In this document: piece by piece, positions 1-13,056 of the stretch
Layout: every line of letters starts with the position of its first letter
Numbering within the stretch: position 1 is the first letter of the stretch
Origin: Stenocarpella maydis
Taxonomy: Eukaryota; Ascomycota; Sordariomycetes; Diaporthales; Diaporthaceae
Length of the DNA stretch: 64,000 nucleotides
Direction: 5' to 3'
Assembly (NCBI GenBank): GCA_002270565.1
Contig: NQMI01000022.1
Coordinates: forward strand, 62,001 to 126,000
Program-made: the position numbers and the translations under genes
The notes under the pieces: generated by a model
The model's database searches: none
What the model was told of the DNA's origin: nothing
Seen by the model: only the letters and a program-made list of their open reading frames with translations

Positions 1-3000
1 GTTCCTAGTGCCAGCCAAAAAACGTCTAGCTATATAATTCGATGGGTGTTTACAATGTGGCGACCAGGTGAGCCCAGCTGATTCCCTGCAATCTGCCAGG
101 CGGATTCGCCGCGACCGACTTGCTCTTCGCTGACAACCTTTAGCGGAAACAACGTATGCCACGTCACTGGCAAGCAACATGGTACCAAGCGATCTGGTCA
201 ATCTCCTCCTATCCTGTTGTGGCATGCCTCAGTTTGAAGTTTCGCCCCAACCAGGGCTTGCGGGCGGCACTCTCGGTCAATTCTGGAGATCCTACAACGA
301 CACCATTCCGATGACTCGTTACTTGCTTCTACTAAATGAAGATGACGCCGCAGGACCGAGTCAACATCCAGTGGAGTTATCATATACGAATGGCGATAGG
401 GAGTTATCAGGGCCAGACGAGGCCTCAGCCTCGCAACCATCAATCTCACAGACGTCAAAAACGCTCGTCTTAGATCTGCTCCACCCAAAGCTTACCGAAT
501 TTGTGGAGATGCTACAGCCTGCTTCGCAAGTGGGAACTCGCCATGCCGAAGATGCAATAATGCACCTATCTGCCGATCGTTGGCGAAGTCTGCTGGCATG
601 CTTAATATCAAGCAATATTCTGCTGTCGCACCTCGACGTGACGGAGCATCGGGGGATGAATGATATTAATGCCACCTTGCTACATCTGTGGGACAAATGC
701 TTCCAGCTCGTTGGTCGATCATCTAAGAGTGGCGATTCCCTCGAACTGATGCTAGCGATGCTCGCTCCTCACCTCCCTCCTCTAGACTCGTTGCGTGTGC
801 AGCAATTCTGCACCAAAGAGCCACATCTTTTGGGGCTCTTTCCAAGGTTGTCAGGCATCATAGACGAACAGCGCGGCGGACAGCGGGCCATTCGGGGTTC
901 TGATGCAATGGAAGTAGACGACGAATTCGAGTCACAAGACAGGCGGCAAAAGCCCGGTGACAGAGGCTTCCTCATCCCGAGGACCAAGGTCGCGTTAAAC
1001 ATGAGCACCACCGCATTTTTCGAGACGACCAAGGCAAGACTGCAGCTTTTCTCCGAATATTTCAGTGACCCGGGGAAGGTTGGGCTTATCCCTGACACTT
1101 TCATGGACAAGTTCCTGTCGCTCAATGATGATCAATACCTTCTCTGCGGCGGATTCCTTGTCGAGCTTCTCCAATCTGACTTCGGCAATGTTTCCAATTA
1201 CGCCAAGGATATCGTTGAGAAGACTGCAGAAATGGTATCCAAGGAAAACTACAAAACATGCGAGGTCGCCTTGTGCATGCTGGTCGACGTGCTGCAGTCC
1301 TTCGCGCCTGTTTGGTCCATGGGCGAAGGTGACCCCGATGTCGTCAGTCCATTTGTGGATCTCTATAACCACCTCGTAAAGTCAGTCTGGCCGCACGGCC
1401 TGATGTCTTCAGAGGTTCAGTTATCGTACTCCGGACTACTCCTTCACCTATGGGAGATCAATGCCCAGTTTCACAAGGACAAGAAATCCTTAGTGTCACC
1501 CCCTCAGAAGACCTTACTTTCGACACCCGCCAGCCTCAAGGAGACCCGTGTTGAGATTCGCGACAAACGGCCAGGCCCTTTGTGGGAGGGTAGCATGCGC
1601 GCCAAATTTTACATTGCACCGAGACTGTCCAGGATTTTCGATTTTTTCGTTGTCAGCATCCACGAGGACATTTTTGTCGAGATTTTGGAAGCGTGTCCAA
1701 ACAATCCAGGGCTTCTGGAAGGTATTGCCTTGCGCATTTTCGTTGTGGCCGGCCTTGGTTGCAGGTGTCCAACCCTTCTCAGGCGATGTGTATACCACAT
1801 CGTGGAAACAACAGGGAAGGTTGCTGCATCTGCAAAGTATGCCACCCGCGGCATGAAGATGGTTTCGTTGGCAAGGTCATTGAAGTCGCCCCAGGACCTC
1901 TTCCAGCTATTCGCCCCCCAGCTTCTTTACACCTGGCTGGAGAAGGACTCCTTTGAAGATATCCCCTTCTGCATATTCGGCTTTGCCAGTCTTGATGACC
2001 TCCTTCGGCAGGCAAGAACGGAGGCTACAGCTCATATGATCATGCGAGGCCAGAATGAAGCGGTGACCGCTTTAGCCAGTCGTCTACGAGTTACACCCGT
2101 AGAATTAATCGAGCAAGGATTTTCAAAGATTATGGCGTACTCGATCATGCATGATCTCACTTTGTCTAGCGACTCATCGACTTCCTCGGAATCCTGGGTC
2201 CGAAAGCTCCTTGGCAAAGAGCCTTACCTGGATCGTATTTATCGTACTTTCCCAGACATCATTGGACACTTCTGCGATGTCATCGATCAGGAAGAACCGA
2301 TTGAAGACTGGTGGCGCAAGGACGAGACTTTCTCCTATGCTGCGGGCTTCATGGACGGGATCAAGAGGTGTGGGAAATCCCCAACAGTTCTAGGGCCGAA
2401 TCAGCAGCCCATGTTTAGAGGCAAGTACCTTGTCCGGGCAATATCACACCTCGTCCGAAGAACGAGCTACGATGTGCTGTCCCTTTGGACACCGCCTCTG
2501 GTCACATCTGTGGCCCGGAGACTGTTGAACACCATTCATCCAGCGCTCGGGCCACTGCATGCACTGTCAGTCCTCCGCAAGGTGCGAATCTTAGTATGCC
2601 TCGCTGGTGTTCAGACTACGTCTTCCTACCCTCTAGAGATGCTCTTGCAAGCACTCCGGCCTTTCCTGTCGAACTCTCAATGCGCAGACGAGGCTCTTGC
2701 ATTGAGTAATTGGCTCCTATCTCAAGGCACCGTCCACTTGGCACAGACTCCTTCTTTTCTAGCTGGCTATGCCTTGTCTACACTTGCCAGCCTCAGGATG
2801 TTCCTGGAATCTAGCCAGGCCAGCTCTACACAGGAAAGCCAATTCAAGTCGACTGTGAGCAAGGCTCAGTACTTCCACGGCTGGTTCGTCAAGCTGCTGA
2901 AGGGATTTGAGGAGTCGTCCGCTTTCAAGTCCGCCACCCAGGCTCAGGCCTTCAAAGCCATCATCGAGTCAGCATCAAGCATCCGATCTTCGGGAAACTC

Positions 3001-6000
3001 GCAGAAAGATACCCAGGAAAGCAGACTTTTGCTTGAAATACTCAAAGATGCCGAGCAGGAGGACCAGCTCCTCAATGAGTCCTCACGCGAGCTGGCCCTG
3101 CGGATGCTTTGTGGTGAATTCAAGATTCCAAAAGCCAATCGGGATGATATAATTGACACTGATGACGACGCCCGTACCCATGGGCCCATGATCTGGAAGA
3201 GTTGTCGGGCAGTCAACTCCAGCAAGGAGTATCTCACATGGGCCGGGCGAGTTGTTGGTACTTCCTTTGCGGCATCCGGCAGCATTCCGCGTGATGTCTT
3301 GAAGGAGTCACAGTTGTCAAGCTACCAGAGGACGATGGGAATCAATGGCGATTCTGTGCACGGCTTACTAAGACTGTTGGCAAAGTTGACTCTCAGCGAC
3401 AACTCGACTCATGCTGGTCTCGCGGAGTCCGCCTTGAGACAGATTGTGTCCCGCGCCTCTTCTACGGGAAACTACGATCTGATCGCTGATTGTAGTCGAA
3501 GCCTTCCAGAAAATCTCCTCGCATCATCGGACTGGTTACAGTACCAGACACCGCCCACAGACAACCGCGAGGTCAAACATACCAAGGCGGGCGTATTCGA
3601 CCCTGAGAACATTGAGTCGTCTTCCTGGGCTCAAGATACTACTATTTTTCTGGCATTCTCTATGAAAAGCAACGCAGTCCTGGTGGCCCTGCCTTCGATA
3701 CTAAGCGAGATTGGTGGCTTCGCTGAGCAAGCACTACCCTTCATTACCCACTTGGTACTTCTCGAGGAGCTCAATAGCCAGAGACAACTGAAGCGGGGTC
3801 TGTCTATGGCCCTCAAAGAATGGCTGAAATCGACGTCGCCAGCTGCTAGTGACAATATCAAGCTTCTCATTAACGTCATACTCCACCTGAGGACAAGACC
3901 ATTTCCGAAAGAGAATTCAATTGCCGATAGATCGCATTGGCTTGACCTGGACTTGTCTAGTGTGGCTGAAGCAGCTACGCGGTGTGGCATGTTCAAGGTC
4001 GCCTTGCTCTTCGCCGAACTGGCCTCCTCTGAGCCATCGAGGAGCTCTAGGCGGTCTTCAGCCGTAAGGGAGGCAGAAGGCTCTTCGGAGACTTTGCTAA
4101 AAGTTTTTGAGAACATAGACGATCCGGATGCCTACTACGGATTGAACCGTACAGCGTCTCTGTCCAATGTTTTGGCTCGGCTCGAATATGAAAAAGACGG
4201 CGGCAAGAGCCTGGCATTCCGTGGGTCTCAATACGACAGCCATTTGCGTATGAGAGACTCTGAGGCAGACCGTGACGGGCAGTCTCTTGTCCAAATTCTC
4301 AGTGGACTAGGGCTGTCTGGCCTTTCAAATTCTTTGCTCCAGATCCAACAACACCATGATGATTCTGCCTCTCTGGATAGCACTTTCACCACCGCTAGGC
4401 GGCTAGAAATTTGGAACTTGCCTGCACCTGCGAGCCTTGAGAACCAAGCCGCCACATCCTACCGGGCGTACCAGTCCATATACAGGGCTGTGGAGATGGG
4501 TCCTGCAAGGCTTTCTGTTCAGGACGGATTGGCAACGACGATGAAGCGCCTCGCCACCAGGGACTTGCGAGTGTCGGAAATCCGCCAACACTTGGGCACC
4601 CTTGCAGCCCTTACTGAATTGGACACTGTGCTAGGCGTGGCTGACTTTGCAGAGCTGGAGAAGCTTCTATCAGATTTCGAGACCCGGTCAACGTGGATGA
4701 TGAGTGGAAGGTTCGTGATACTGGCAACAGTTAAGACGCCGACATATTGCTGACGTGAACCCAGGTACGACGATGTCAGCCAGATCCTGTCTCATCGTGA
4801 GACGACTTTCAGTATCCTTGGCCAGAAGGATGTGATTCGAAGCACACTAAACCTCACTACCTCGGAAGCTCGATTAGTTGAGATTCGGAGCATGCTGCTG
4901 TCGTCCAGTATTTATCGATTCCACCACTCAAGGCAAGAGTCCTTGAACATATCAACAAGATTGACGGACCTTGTCAGTTCAAGCGAAGCTATTGGCCTGA
5001 ACGTCAATGCTGCTGTCTCGCTGGAGACGGCCAATTCGTTCTGGGACTACGGCGAGATGATTCCTTCAATCAGGCTTTTGCAAGGCCTACAGGAAGACCC
5101 TTCGTGTCTAAAGAAACAGAGTATCCCGGTTACACACGCTGACCTGCTTTCCAAGATTGGTTATCAGGTGTCTGTCGCGAAACTCGAAACAGCAGACAGT
5201 ATCCAGAAGAAGTACCTGGAGCCCGCACTCAAGGAGTTGAAGGGTAAGAGTTCCGGCAAAGAAGCAGGACAGGTATTCCACCAATTTGCGGTATTCTGCG
5301 ATGAGCAATTGCAGAATCCCGATATGCTTGAGGACTTGGGCAGGCTTCAGCGTCTGGTGAAGACCAAAGCCGATGAAGTCGAGCACTACAGGAACGAGTA
5401 CAAAAGAGCCAAGAATGCACAACTGAAGGACCATTACGACAGGTACCAGCGGACAGCCGAGAAGTACCTGCTTCTCGACCAGACTGAGCTCCAGCGTACC
5501 CAGAGAACTCGGAATGAGTTTGTCAAGTTGAGCCTTGAGAACTATTTACACTCTCTGTCCGCTTCAGACGATCATGACAGCGACGCACTGAGATTCACCG
5601 CTCTGTGGCTTGAGCAGTCAGAGGTGGACGTTGCTAATTTGGCTGTACATAACCTCCTGAGGAATGTTCCAACTCGCAAATTCGCATCACTTATGAACCA
5701 ACTCAGCTCACGCCTGCAACTCGACAAAAGCCATTTCCAGACCCTTTTGAGAGACTTGGTCTGCCGTATCTGCTTCGACCACCCTTATCACGGCATGTAT
5801 CAGATCTGGTCGGGAATTAGGATGAACCCGAATGCAGAAGATGAGGTCGCAGTCCTGCGCAAGGATGCGGCAAACAAGCTAATGGAGGAGTTCGAAAGAC
5901 AGAAAGGCGGCATCGCAGTTACGTGGGACGCGATAAAGAAAATATGCGGGTGCTATCACTACCTGGCCAAGGAGAAGAATGACCGGTATAGAAGCGGGGC

Positions 6001-7255
6001 CAAGATCAAGGTGCAGGACTCACCATACGCATCGACCCTCTCACGGTGCCTTACAAGAAATCCCATTCCGCCGCCGACCCTTGAGATCGAGCTGCGCGCG
6101 GACAAAAACTACTCAACGGTTCCGGTGATAGAGCGGCTGGAGCCCACCATGTCGATTGCCTCCGGTGTGAGTGCTCCAAAGATCATTACGGTGGTTGCCA
6201 GCAACGGGGAGAGATACAAGCAGCTCGTCAAAGGCGGTAATGATGACCTTCGACAAGACGCAATCATGGAGCAGGTCTTCGCTGCAGTGTCCTCGCTGCT
6301 GAGGCAACACCGAGCAACGAGGCAGCGGAACCTTGGTATCCGGACTTACAAGGTGCTTCCTCTCACAAATAAATCGGGACTGATAGAGTTCGTTGCCAAC
6401 ACGATTCCCTTGCACGACTGGCTCATGCCGGCGCACGAACGGTACTACCCGAAGGACATGAAGGGCAATCTTTGTAGGAAGGAAATATCCAACGTCGCCG
6501 GCCGCACCAACGACGTGAGGGTCTCTACCTACCGCAAGGTCACGGAAAAGTTCCATCCTGTGATGCGATACTTCTTCATAGAGTCGTTCCCCGACCCCGA
6601 CGACTGGTATGTCAAGCGCCTCGCGTATACCCGCACGACGGCTGCGATATCGATCCTTGGGCATGTCCTTGGGCTTGGAGACCGGCATGGGCACAACATC
6701 CTCCTAGATCAAAAGACGGGTGAGGTCGTGCACATCGATCTGGGTGTGGCGTTCGAGTCAGGCCGAATCCTACCGGTGCCCGAGGTCGTGCCTTTTCGCA
6801 TGACGCGTGACATTGTGGACGGGATGGGAGTGACCAAGACAGACGGCGTGTTCCGTCGGTGCTGCGAGTTTACTCTTGACGCGCTGAGGGAGGACACATA
6901 CTCGATCATGACCATCCTGGACGTGCTGCGTTACGACCCGCTCTACTCGTGGAGCTCGACGCCTATGAGGCTGGCGAAGCTACAGGGGGCAGCGAGGCGA
7001 GCTGAGGAGGGTGGGGATGGGGATGGGGATGGGGATGGAGAGGGAGAGGGAGAGGTGGCTGGGGCGGACAAGAAGAAGAAGAAGAAGAAGAGCGTGGTGA
7101 ACGAGCCGTCAGAGGCGGACCGCGCACTGGAGGTGGTCAGGAAGAAGCTATCCAAGACGCTGAGCGTCACGGCGACCGTGAATGACCTCATCAACCAAGC
7201 CACTGACGAGAGGAACCTGGCGGTGCTGTACTCGGGGTGGGCGGCGTATGCTTGA
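1..7255 (+). CDS. TEL1: TEL1/ATM serine-threonine protein kinase, 5'-truncated by window edge
   Basis: PIKK-family checkpoint kinase that signals double-strand breaks and maintains telomeres in the nucleus. Exons read as <1-67, 144-4710 and 4765-7255. Introns 68-143 and 4711-4764 have GT/AG ends and CTGAC branch sites, and phases agree, giving 2,374 visible residues. Long helical HEAT repeats fill the first two thirds, followed by a FAT-like region. The kinase domain shows KGGNDDLRQD near 6229, the catalytic GDRHGHN near 6676 and HIDLG (the DFG equivalent) near 6731. The FATC tail ends in LYSGWAAYA. Tel1 proteins are usually about 2,900 residues, so some 500 N-terminal residues lie off the window. 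Odd: an acidic (GD/GE) plus poly-lysine stretch sits between kinase and FATC. Family call is firm; MEC1/ATR is less likely given the Tel1-like FATC and kinase context. Confidence 0.93.
7013..7093 (+). repeat. In-frame low-complexity repeat in TEL1
   Basis: GGGGAT hexamers, then GAGAGG-type hexamers, then a run of AAG triplets. They encode alternating Gly-Asp, Gly-Glu, then seven lysines in a row. The tract lies in coding sequence between the kinase C-lobe and the FATC motif. It keeps the frame open, so it is a length-variable protein insert, not a break. Confidence 0.9.
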
Positions 7256-7860
7256 TAGGGGTTGATCTGGCAGGAGGTGGTGCAGGGGCATCGTACGAGA
7301 ACAGTGTATTTACTAGGTAGTCGGCCTTAATATCGACAGGATCCAAGACAAGGTATTATGCCCATGACGGGCACATTGAGACGGTGAAAAAGAAGGTTGG
7401 CTGGTAGACCAGGCGGTTCACGTTGACAGCCAGCGACATCCGCTCGGCTAGCCCAGCTATAATAATAAGTTAAGCGTCGTCAGCGTTGGGCCGAGCTCTT
7501 ATCCGTCGCGTCTTGTGCGTGGCGGAGCAAAATGTGGGGGGGCTTCTTTAACCCCGGACCAGGACAAGCCATCTCAGTCGTCATCAATTAATGGTGTCTG
7601 TCCGTATTGTCCCCAACACCCACGTCCTCATTGTTGAATTGCCTGGTTTTCCTGCTCTCGTGTGCCTTTCTAGCGCACATTCGAAAGCCAAGGTACTTAA
7701 AGATCCAGTCCTTTATTCTTTGGGTTTTCCCTCGTCATCCAGACCTCACGACAAATCACGGTCGAGTCAGCCCAGTCAGCCAAACAGGAACATCACCCTC
7801 GACCAGGATCTCTGCGACAACAGCTCGAGTTGTTGCAACTGGATCCCCCGGGGTCCGGGC
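7256..7860. other. Intergenic: TEL1 3' end and CUL4 promoter/leader
   Basis: No gene is supported. The frame of the downstream cullin is open back to an ATG at 7591, but residues encoded at 7591-7860 look unlike cullin N-termini, so this is treated as leader. A pyrimidine-rich stretch lies near 7640-7760. Confidence 0.6.
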
Positions 7861-10518
7861 ATGCAGTCAAGGCCACCAGGACCCGAGGGCCCCTCCGAGA
7901 ATCCGACACCCGACAGCAGCCGCCACACCTCAACCCCTTCCCGGCGCCGCCCTCGAGTCGACTCCATCCCTTCCTCCTCCCGATCTCGAACCGCTCCCGA
8001 CCCCAAGCGCATCCGCTCAGGGGAGCTGCCGCCGACCATAGCCTTCAGGACGACCTCGGCCGCCTCCATCAACACCATGGCCACGGCGGGCACGATGAGC
8101 GCAAAGACCAGGGGCAAGAAGCCCGAGGGCGCCGCGGGCTTCCAGCCTCTGTCGGGTGCCCGGAGGATCGTCATCAAGAACTTGAGGACCAGCTCCAAGT
8201 CTCCCGGCGTTGAGGACTACTACAAGAAGACGTGGGATAACGTCGAGGCGGCGCTGCGGTCCATCCTCAAGGGTGAGGTGCCCGGCGTGCCGCTCGAGAG
8301 GGTCTACCGCGGCGTCGAGGACCTATGCCTCCACGGGCAGGGCGACAAGCTGTTCAACGTGCTGCGCCACGAGTGCCAGAAGCACCTCGACCGGGAGGTG
8401 CTGGTCCGGATCAAGGAGGGCAGCAGCGCCGTGGCTAATACCGACGTGTTGCTGCGGGTGAGGACACAGTGGGCGGCCTTCAACAAGACTCTCATCACCG
8501 TCCGCTCCGCCTTCAGCTACCTCGATCGGTCGTTCCTGCTCAACAACAGGAAGTACCAGTCAATCAATGACCTGCTCCTCTCGCTCTTTCGAAAGATGGT
8601 CTTCTCGGCCCCCGGGGCTGACGACTCGGACTGCGGGAAGAAGGTGGTCAAAGGCATGTGCGGGCTGGTGTTGCACGACCGCCGGGGCAATGTGGCGGCG
8701 GACCCGACACTCTTGCACGATTCTATCAACATGTTGAAGATCCTTGGGGTCTACGGCAGCAGGTTCGAGAGGGAGTTCCTGCGGCAGTCAGAACATTACT
8801 TCACAGAGTTTGCCGCTGAGCAAAGCACCAACGGCTTGAGGTCCTACATCACAGCATGCGAGAGGCTCCTCAAGCGAGAAGACTACAGATGCAACACACT
8901 CAACTTCGACAGCACGACAAAGGTGCTGTTACTAGAGAAGGCCCATGAAATCCTGATACAGAACTACAGCGCGGTGTTGCTGGACCAAGGGGAAGTGTCG
9001 AGACTGCTGGATGAAAACGACACAAGTTCTGTGAAGGCCCTGCACTCGCTGCTGTGTCTGTCAGGTATCCCGAGGAAGCTCAAGGGCCCTTGGGAGGAGT
9101 ATATTCAGCAGGCGGGCGCGAGGATAGTGAACGATATGGAGAAGGGGGACGAGATGGTTATCCGACTCTTGGAGTTCCGCCGGTCTATGGACACCATGAT
9201 CCGGGATGCGTTTGGAGGCGACGAGGTGTTCACGTACAGCCTGAGAGAAGTTTTCACTGTTTTCATCAACGACAGGAAGATATCGTGGAGCACTGGCACG
9301 TCCAAGGTCGGAGAGATGATCGCCAAGCACATTGATATGCTGCTTCGGGGCGGCATCAAAACTCTGCCAAAGTCGCTCATCTCGGATAGCAAAGAGCGCA
9401 GTGCAGCCGAGAAAAGCGGTCAAGCCAGCACAGCTGACGAGGACGCCGAGCTGGACCGGCAGCTGGACGCAGCGCTTGAGCTCTTCCGCTTCATCGAGGG
9501 CAAGGACGTCTTTGAGGCATTCTACAAGAAGGATCTGGCCCGCCGCCTGCTCCTGGGGCGCAGTGCAAGCCAGGATGCCGAGCGCAGCATGCTCACCAAG
9601 CTCAAGAGCGAGTGTGGTTCCAGCTTTACCCACAACCTGGAGCAGATGTTCAAGGATATGGCGATGGCAAAGGAGGAAATGGACAGTTACAAGGGCTGGC
9701 TGAGCAGTACTGGCAAGGGCCGAAGTGGCGTTGACCTGACTGTCAGCGTACTGTCCCAAGCAGCATGGCCCTCATACCCCGACGTCAAGGTGCTGATACC
9801 GGAGGATGTTGCCGAGAAGATTGACCAGTACGACGCGTTCTACAAGACCAAGCACACAGGGCGAAAACTCTTTTGGAAGCATAATCTAGCGCACTGCATG
9901 GTCAAGGGATACTTTCCCAAGGGTACCAAGGACCTGGCGGTCAGCGCGATGCAGGCCAGCGTGCTGGTGCTGTTTAATCAGGCACCAGGCGGCGTGCTAG
10001 GCTACGAACAGATCGCGACGGCGACGGGTCTCTCAGGCGGGGAGCTGGTCCGCACGCTCCAGTCGCTAGCGTGCGGCAAAGTGCGGGTACTGACCAAGAG
10101 CCCCAAGGGCCGGGACGTGAAGCAGACGGACACGTTCTCGTTCAACACGGCCTTCACCCACCCGATGGTGCGCGTCAAGATCAACCAGATCCAGCTGAAG
10201 GAGACGGTGGAGGAGAACCAGGAGACACACCGGCGGGTGGCGGCGGATCGGCAGTTCGAGACGCAGGCGGCCATCGTGCGCATCATGAAGAGCCGTAAGA
10301 CGATGCCGCACGCCCAGCTCGTTGCCGAGGTCATCAACCAGACTAAGAGCAGGGGCGCCATGGACCCGGCTGATATCAAGCAGAACATTGAGAAGTACGT
10401 GGTCCCGCACCTGCCCTTCACCCCATGACTGATGGATGCTGACTTTACACTTGTCTCCAGGCTCATGGAGAAGGACTACCTGGAGCGAGAGGGTAATTCG
10501 TACACATACTTGGCTTGA
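7861..10518 (+). CDS. cul4: Cullin-4 (CulD), scaffold of CRL4 ubiquitin ligases
   Basis: Scaffold that joins a DDB1-type adaptor to the RING protein RBX1 in CRL4 E3 ligases. Exons 7861-10394 and 10461-10518; the 66-nt intron has donor GTACGT, branch GCTGAC and acceptor CCAG, giving 863 residues. The first 90 or so residues are Ser/Pro/Arg-rich and probably disordered. Cullin repeats begin at RRIVIKNLRT, a CUL4-like start. The cullin-homology block contains GKDVFEAFYKKDLARRLL, and LACGKVRVLTKSPKG lies in the winged-helix region. The neddylation segment reads IVRIMKSRK, and the last short exon supplies the family ending YTYLA. Match to CUL4 is better than to CUL1 or CUL3. The start is uncertain: ATG 7861 is chosen over in-frame ATGs at 7591 and 8077 because it gives a plausible basic, low-complexity tail. 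Confidence 0.9.
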
Positions 10519-11120
10519 GCGCGCTGTTTTTATGGCATCGTGACTGTTAGGACCCTTGTTATGGAACCCCGTCCGACTTGGGGGTTCGACGAGTGCATTC
10601 TGGCGTACTTGGTCTGGTGGGAGAAGCATACATAACGTACGCACATACAGAGTGTGTAGACTTAGAGAGGGGAACTTTGGCACAAATCCCTTACGACCGC
10701 TGTTATTTTGACGGAGTGGGAATGGAGACCTCGTGACGGCAGTTATGTTTACAGGCAGCCTCGGCATTGTGAATCTGGGTTCTATGTGCCAACTACAAGT
10801 CGCCAAGAGGCGTGGATCAGTCGCACTGCGGATGCGAAGGTCGTTGAGAGCCAAAGGTAGAATAATTCATGATCATTGACAGCCAGCCCGGGAAACCATA
10901 TCTTATCCAAGGACCCAGCTCGAAGATTGAGACGGATTGATTCCTCTTAACGACCGAGCGACATCCCTGTCGGTCCGTTGCGGACTAGCTCTTATCGATA
11001 ACAACTTTTCTCTTCTGAATTTCTCAACCATCCTGCTTCGAATCTCTTGCACACAAGACCAACATTCTCTTTTTGCTCGAAAACACCACTTCTCGACTCG
11101 CACACACAAAATCGCCCGAC
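10519..11120. other. Intergenic: CUL4 terminator and MRT4 promoter
   Basis: No gene seen. The last 100 bases before the MRT4 start are rich in CT and ACA, a common leader composition for highly expressed fungal genes. Confidence 0.6.
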
Positions 11121-12194
11121 ATGCCCAAGTCAAAGAGAACCAAGGTGTATCACCTCACCCAGGTGAACAAGAAGACGCGCGAGCAGAAGGAGAAGCTGTT
11201 CCAAGACATCCGCGAAACCGTGCCCAAGTACGAGCGCTGCTTCGTGCTGGGCTTCGACAACATGCGCAACAACCACCTCAAGGACGTGCGCCACGAGTTG
11301 TCGGACTCCAGGTATGGATGAGGGCTCCTACACCCCCGGGTACAAGAGAAAGAAGAAACATGAAAAAAGAAGAAAAGAGTCAATTGGCCCCAGACCTTCG
11401 CCGCACGCCCCTCCCAGGAATAATGGGCAGGGAGCAATATAGAAGCAGGCCGGCTGACTACAAGGGGGGGATTCCCCCACCGCCCCCAAATAGGCTCTTC
11501 TTCGGCAAGACGAAGCTCATGTCCCGCGCGCTGGGCCAGACCCCTGAGGACGCCACCGCGGACGGCATCCACAGGCTGACGCCGCACCTCTCGGGCAACG
11601 TGGCCCTCCTCTTCACGAGCCGGCCCCGGGCCGACATCGCCGCCTACTTCGAGTCCTTCTCCCCCGTCGACTTTGCGCGCGCCGGCGCCGTCGCCCCCAG
11701 GGACTTTGTCATCCCCCCGGGCGTCGTCTACGCCACCGGCGGCTCCGTCCCCGCCGAGCACGACGTCCCGCTGGGCCACACCATCGAGCCCGAGCTGCGG
11801 CGCCTGGGCGTCCCCACGCGCATGGTTAGGGGCAAGGTCGTGCTGGGCGACGAGACTGGCGAGGGCGAGGGGTATACCGTGTGCAAGGAGGGCCAGGTCC
11901 TCGACTCGAGGCAGACCAGGCTGCTGAAGCTTTTTGATCAGTGCTTGAGCGAGTTCAGGGTCAAGATATTGGCGTGAGTGGCTCCGTTGTCCCCTTCTCC
12001 CCCTATCCATATCACAACCCCCCCCCCCAACCCCCCTCCCTCGCGGTTTTGTGGGGGCTACCCCGTCTTGATGTGCATAGTTTACTGACAGGTATTGGAC
12101 TATCAGCTACTGGGAGGCAGAGAGCGGGATCGCCACCGAGGTCGAGGCTGCTGACGAGAACGCCATGGATGGTTTGGACGAGGGTAACGAGTAG
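11121..12194 (+). CDS. MRT4: Ribosome assembly factor MRT4 (P0-like)
   Basis: Nuclear/nucleolar paralogue of ribosomal stalk protein P0 that holds the P0 site on pre-60S particles until late assembly. Exons 11121-11311, 11494-11973 and 12092-12194 (introns 182 and 118 nt) give 257 residues, close to the usual 230-250. It starts [14 protein letters not shown], typical of MRT4, and exon 2 begins at [14 protein letters not shown], the P0/MRT4 rRNA-binding region. The insertion domain includes [20 protein letters not shown]. The last exon adds a Glu-rich tail, [13 protein letters not shown] onward. It lacks the acidic P1/P2-docking tail of P0, which separates it from P0. All splice phases close. 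Confidence 0.92.
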
Positions 12195-13056
12195 GTGACA
12201 CAGGTTGAAAAGCCAGGGGTTGTCGGGGGTTCTGCCCGGCTGCTGCGCCATCCATCTGGGTTGATACCAATGCATACTTGTTTTTTAAAGGCGTTGAGGG
12301 GGGTACGAAGACGGACAGTTGGTATTGCACATGGCAGATAAGGCCTATGCACGCAAGACCAGAGAAAAAAAATGAAAATTATGTATATTGTCTCAAAGCT
12401 ATAAAGCAGACCGTCTGCAGACCGACTATACCCACCCTGATCAGGGAGAGCGTCCTGCTGAGCCGTATTTGCTGTTGTTTCGACATGTGGTACAGTTTCG
12501 CTACTTACGCAAGCAAGACGCCTCCAATGCGATCGGTTCCGCTGCAGTCTCCTTTGTGCCAAATGCATTACTAACGCCAAGCTGGGCAGAGAGCTCGTGG
12601 TCAGTAGGATCCGCAGTCCTTACCTCTGACCTTACCTCGAACTATTCAAGTCTTTCCCTTCGCATGACTGGCAGATACAAGAAACACGTCATCTTACAAG
12701 GAGAGATACTACCTGTCCTGACCCTTTCTGTGTGGCGCCAACCTGCCCATTGGGAAGCATATTTGACGCCGCTTTGTCGGCTCCACGGAATGCTTGAAGC
12801 GCAGGACGCAGTCTGGCGTGTATTGTCAAAAATATCCGGGCAAGGGCTTCTAGATATGTCCAGTATCGACAGTTCCGGGTGATCGGTTGCTTCTGTGTTA
12901 CCTTGAGGCAAGGAGCAAAAGGTTGTCCAGGGTGTGAAACGACTTTGTGTCCGTCGGCTTACCCTTGTTGTCAAGGACGCAAGAGAGGTGGAAGACGACA
13001 AAAGCGAAACTAGTGGACTCAAGATACCCACCACAAGACGAGGGGTTGCCTTGTCA
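12195..13056. other. Intergenic between convergent MRT4 and U1-70K
   Basis: 862 bases holding the 3' ends of two convergent genes. Open frames here run antisense to the Arg/Gly-rich tail of U1-70K and show no domain. Nothing else is supported. Confidence 0.55.
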
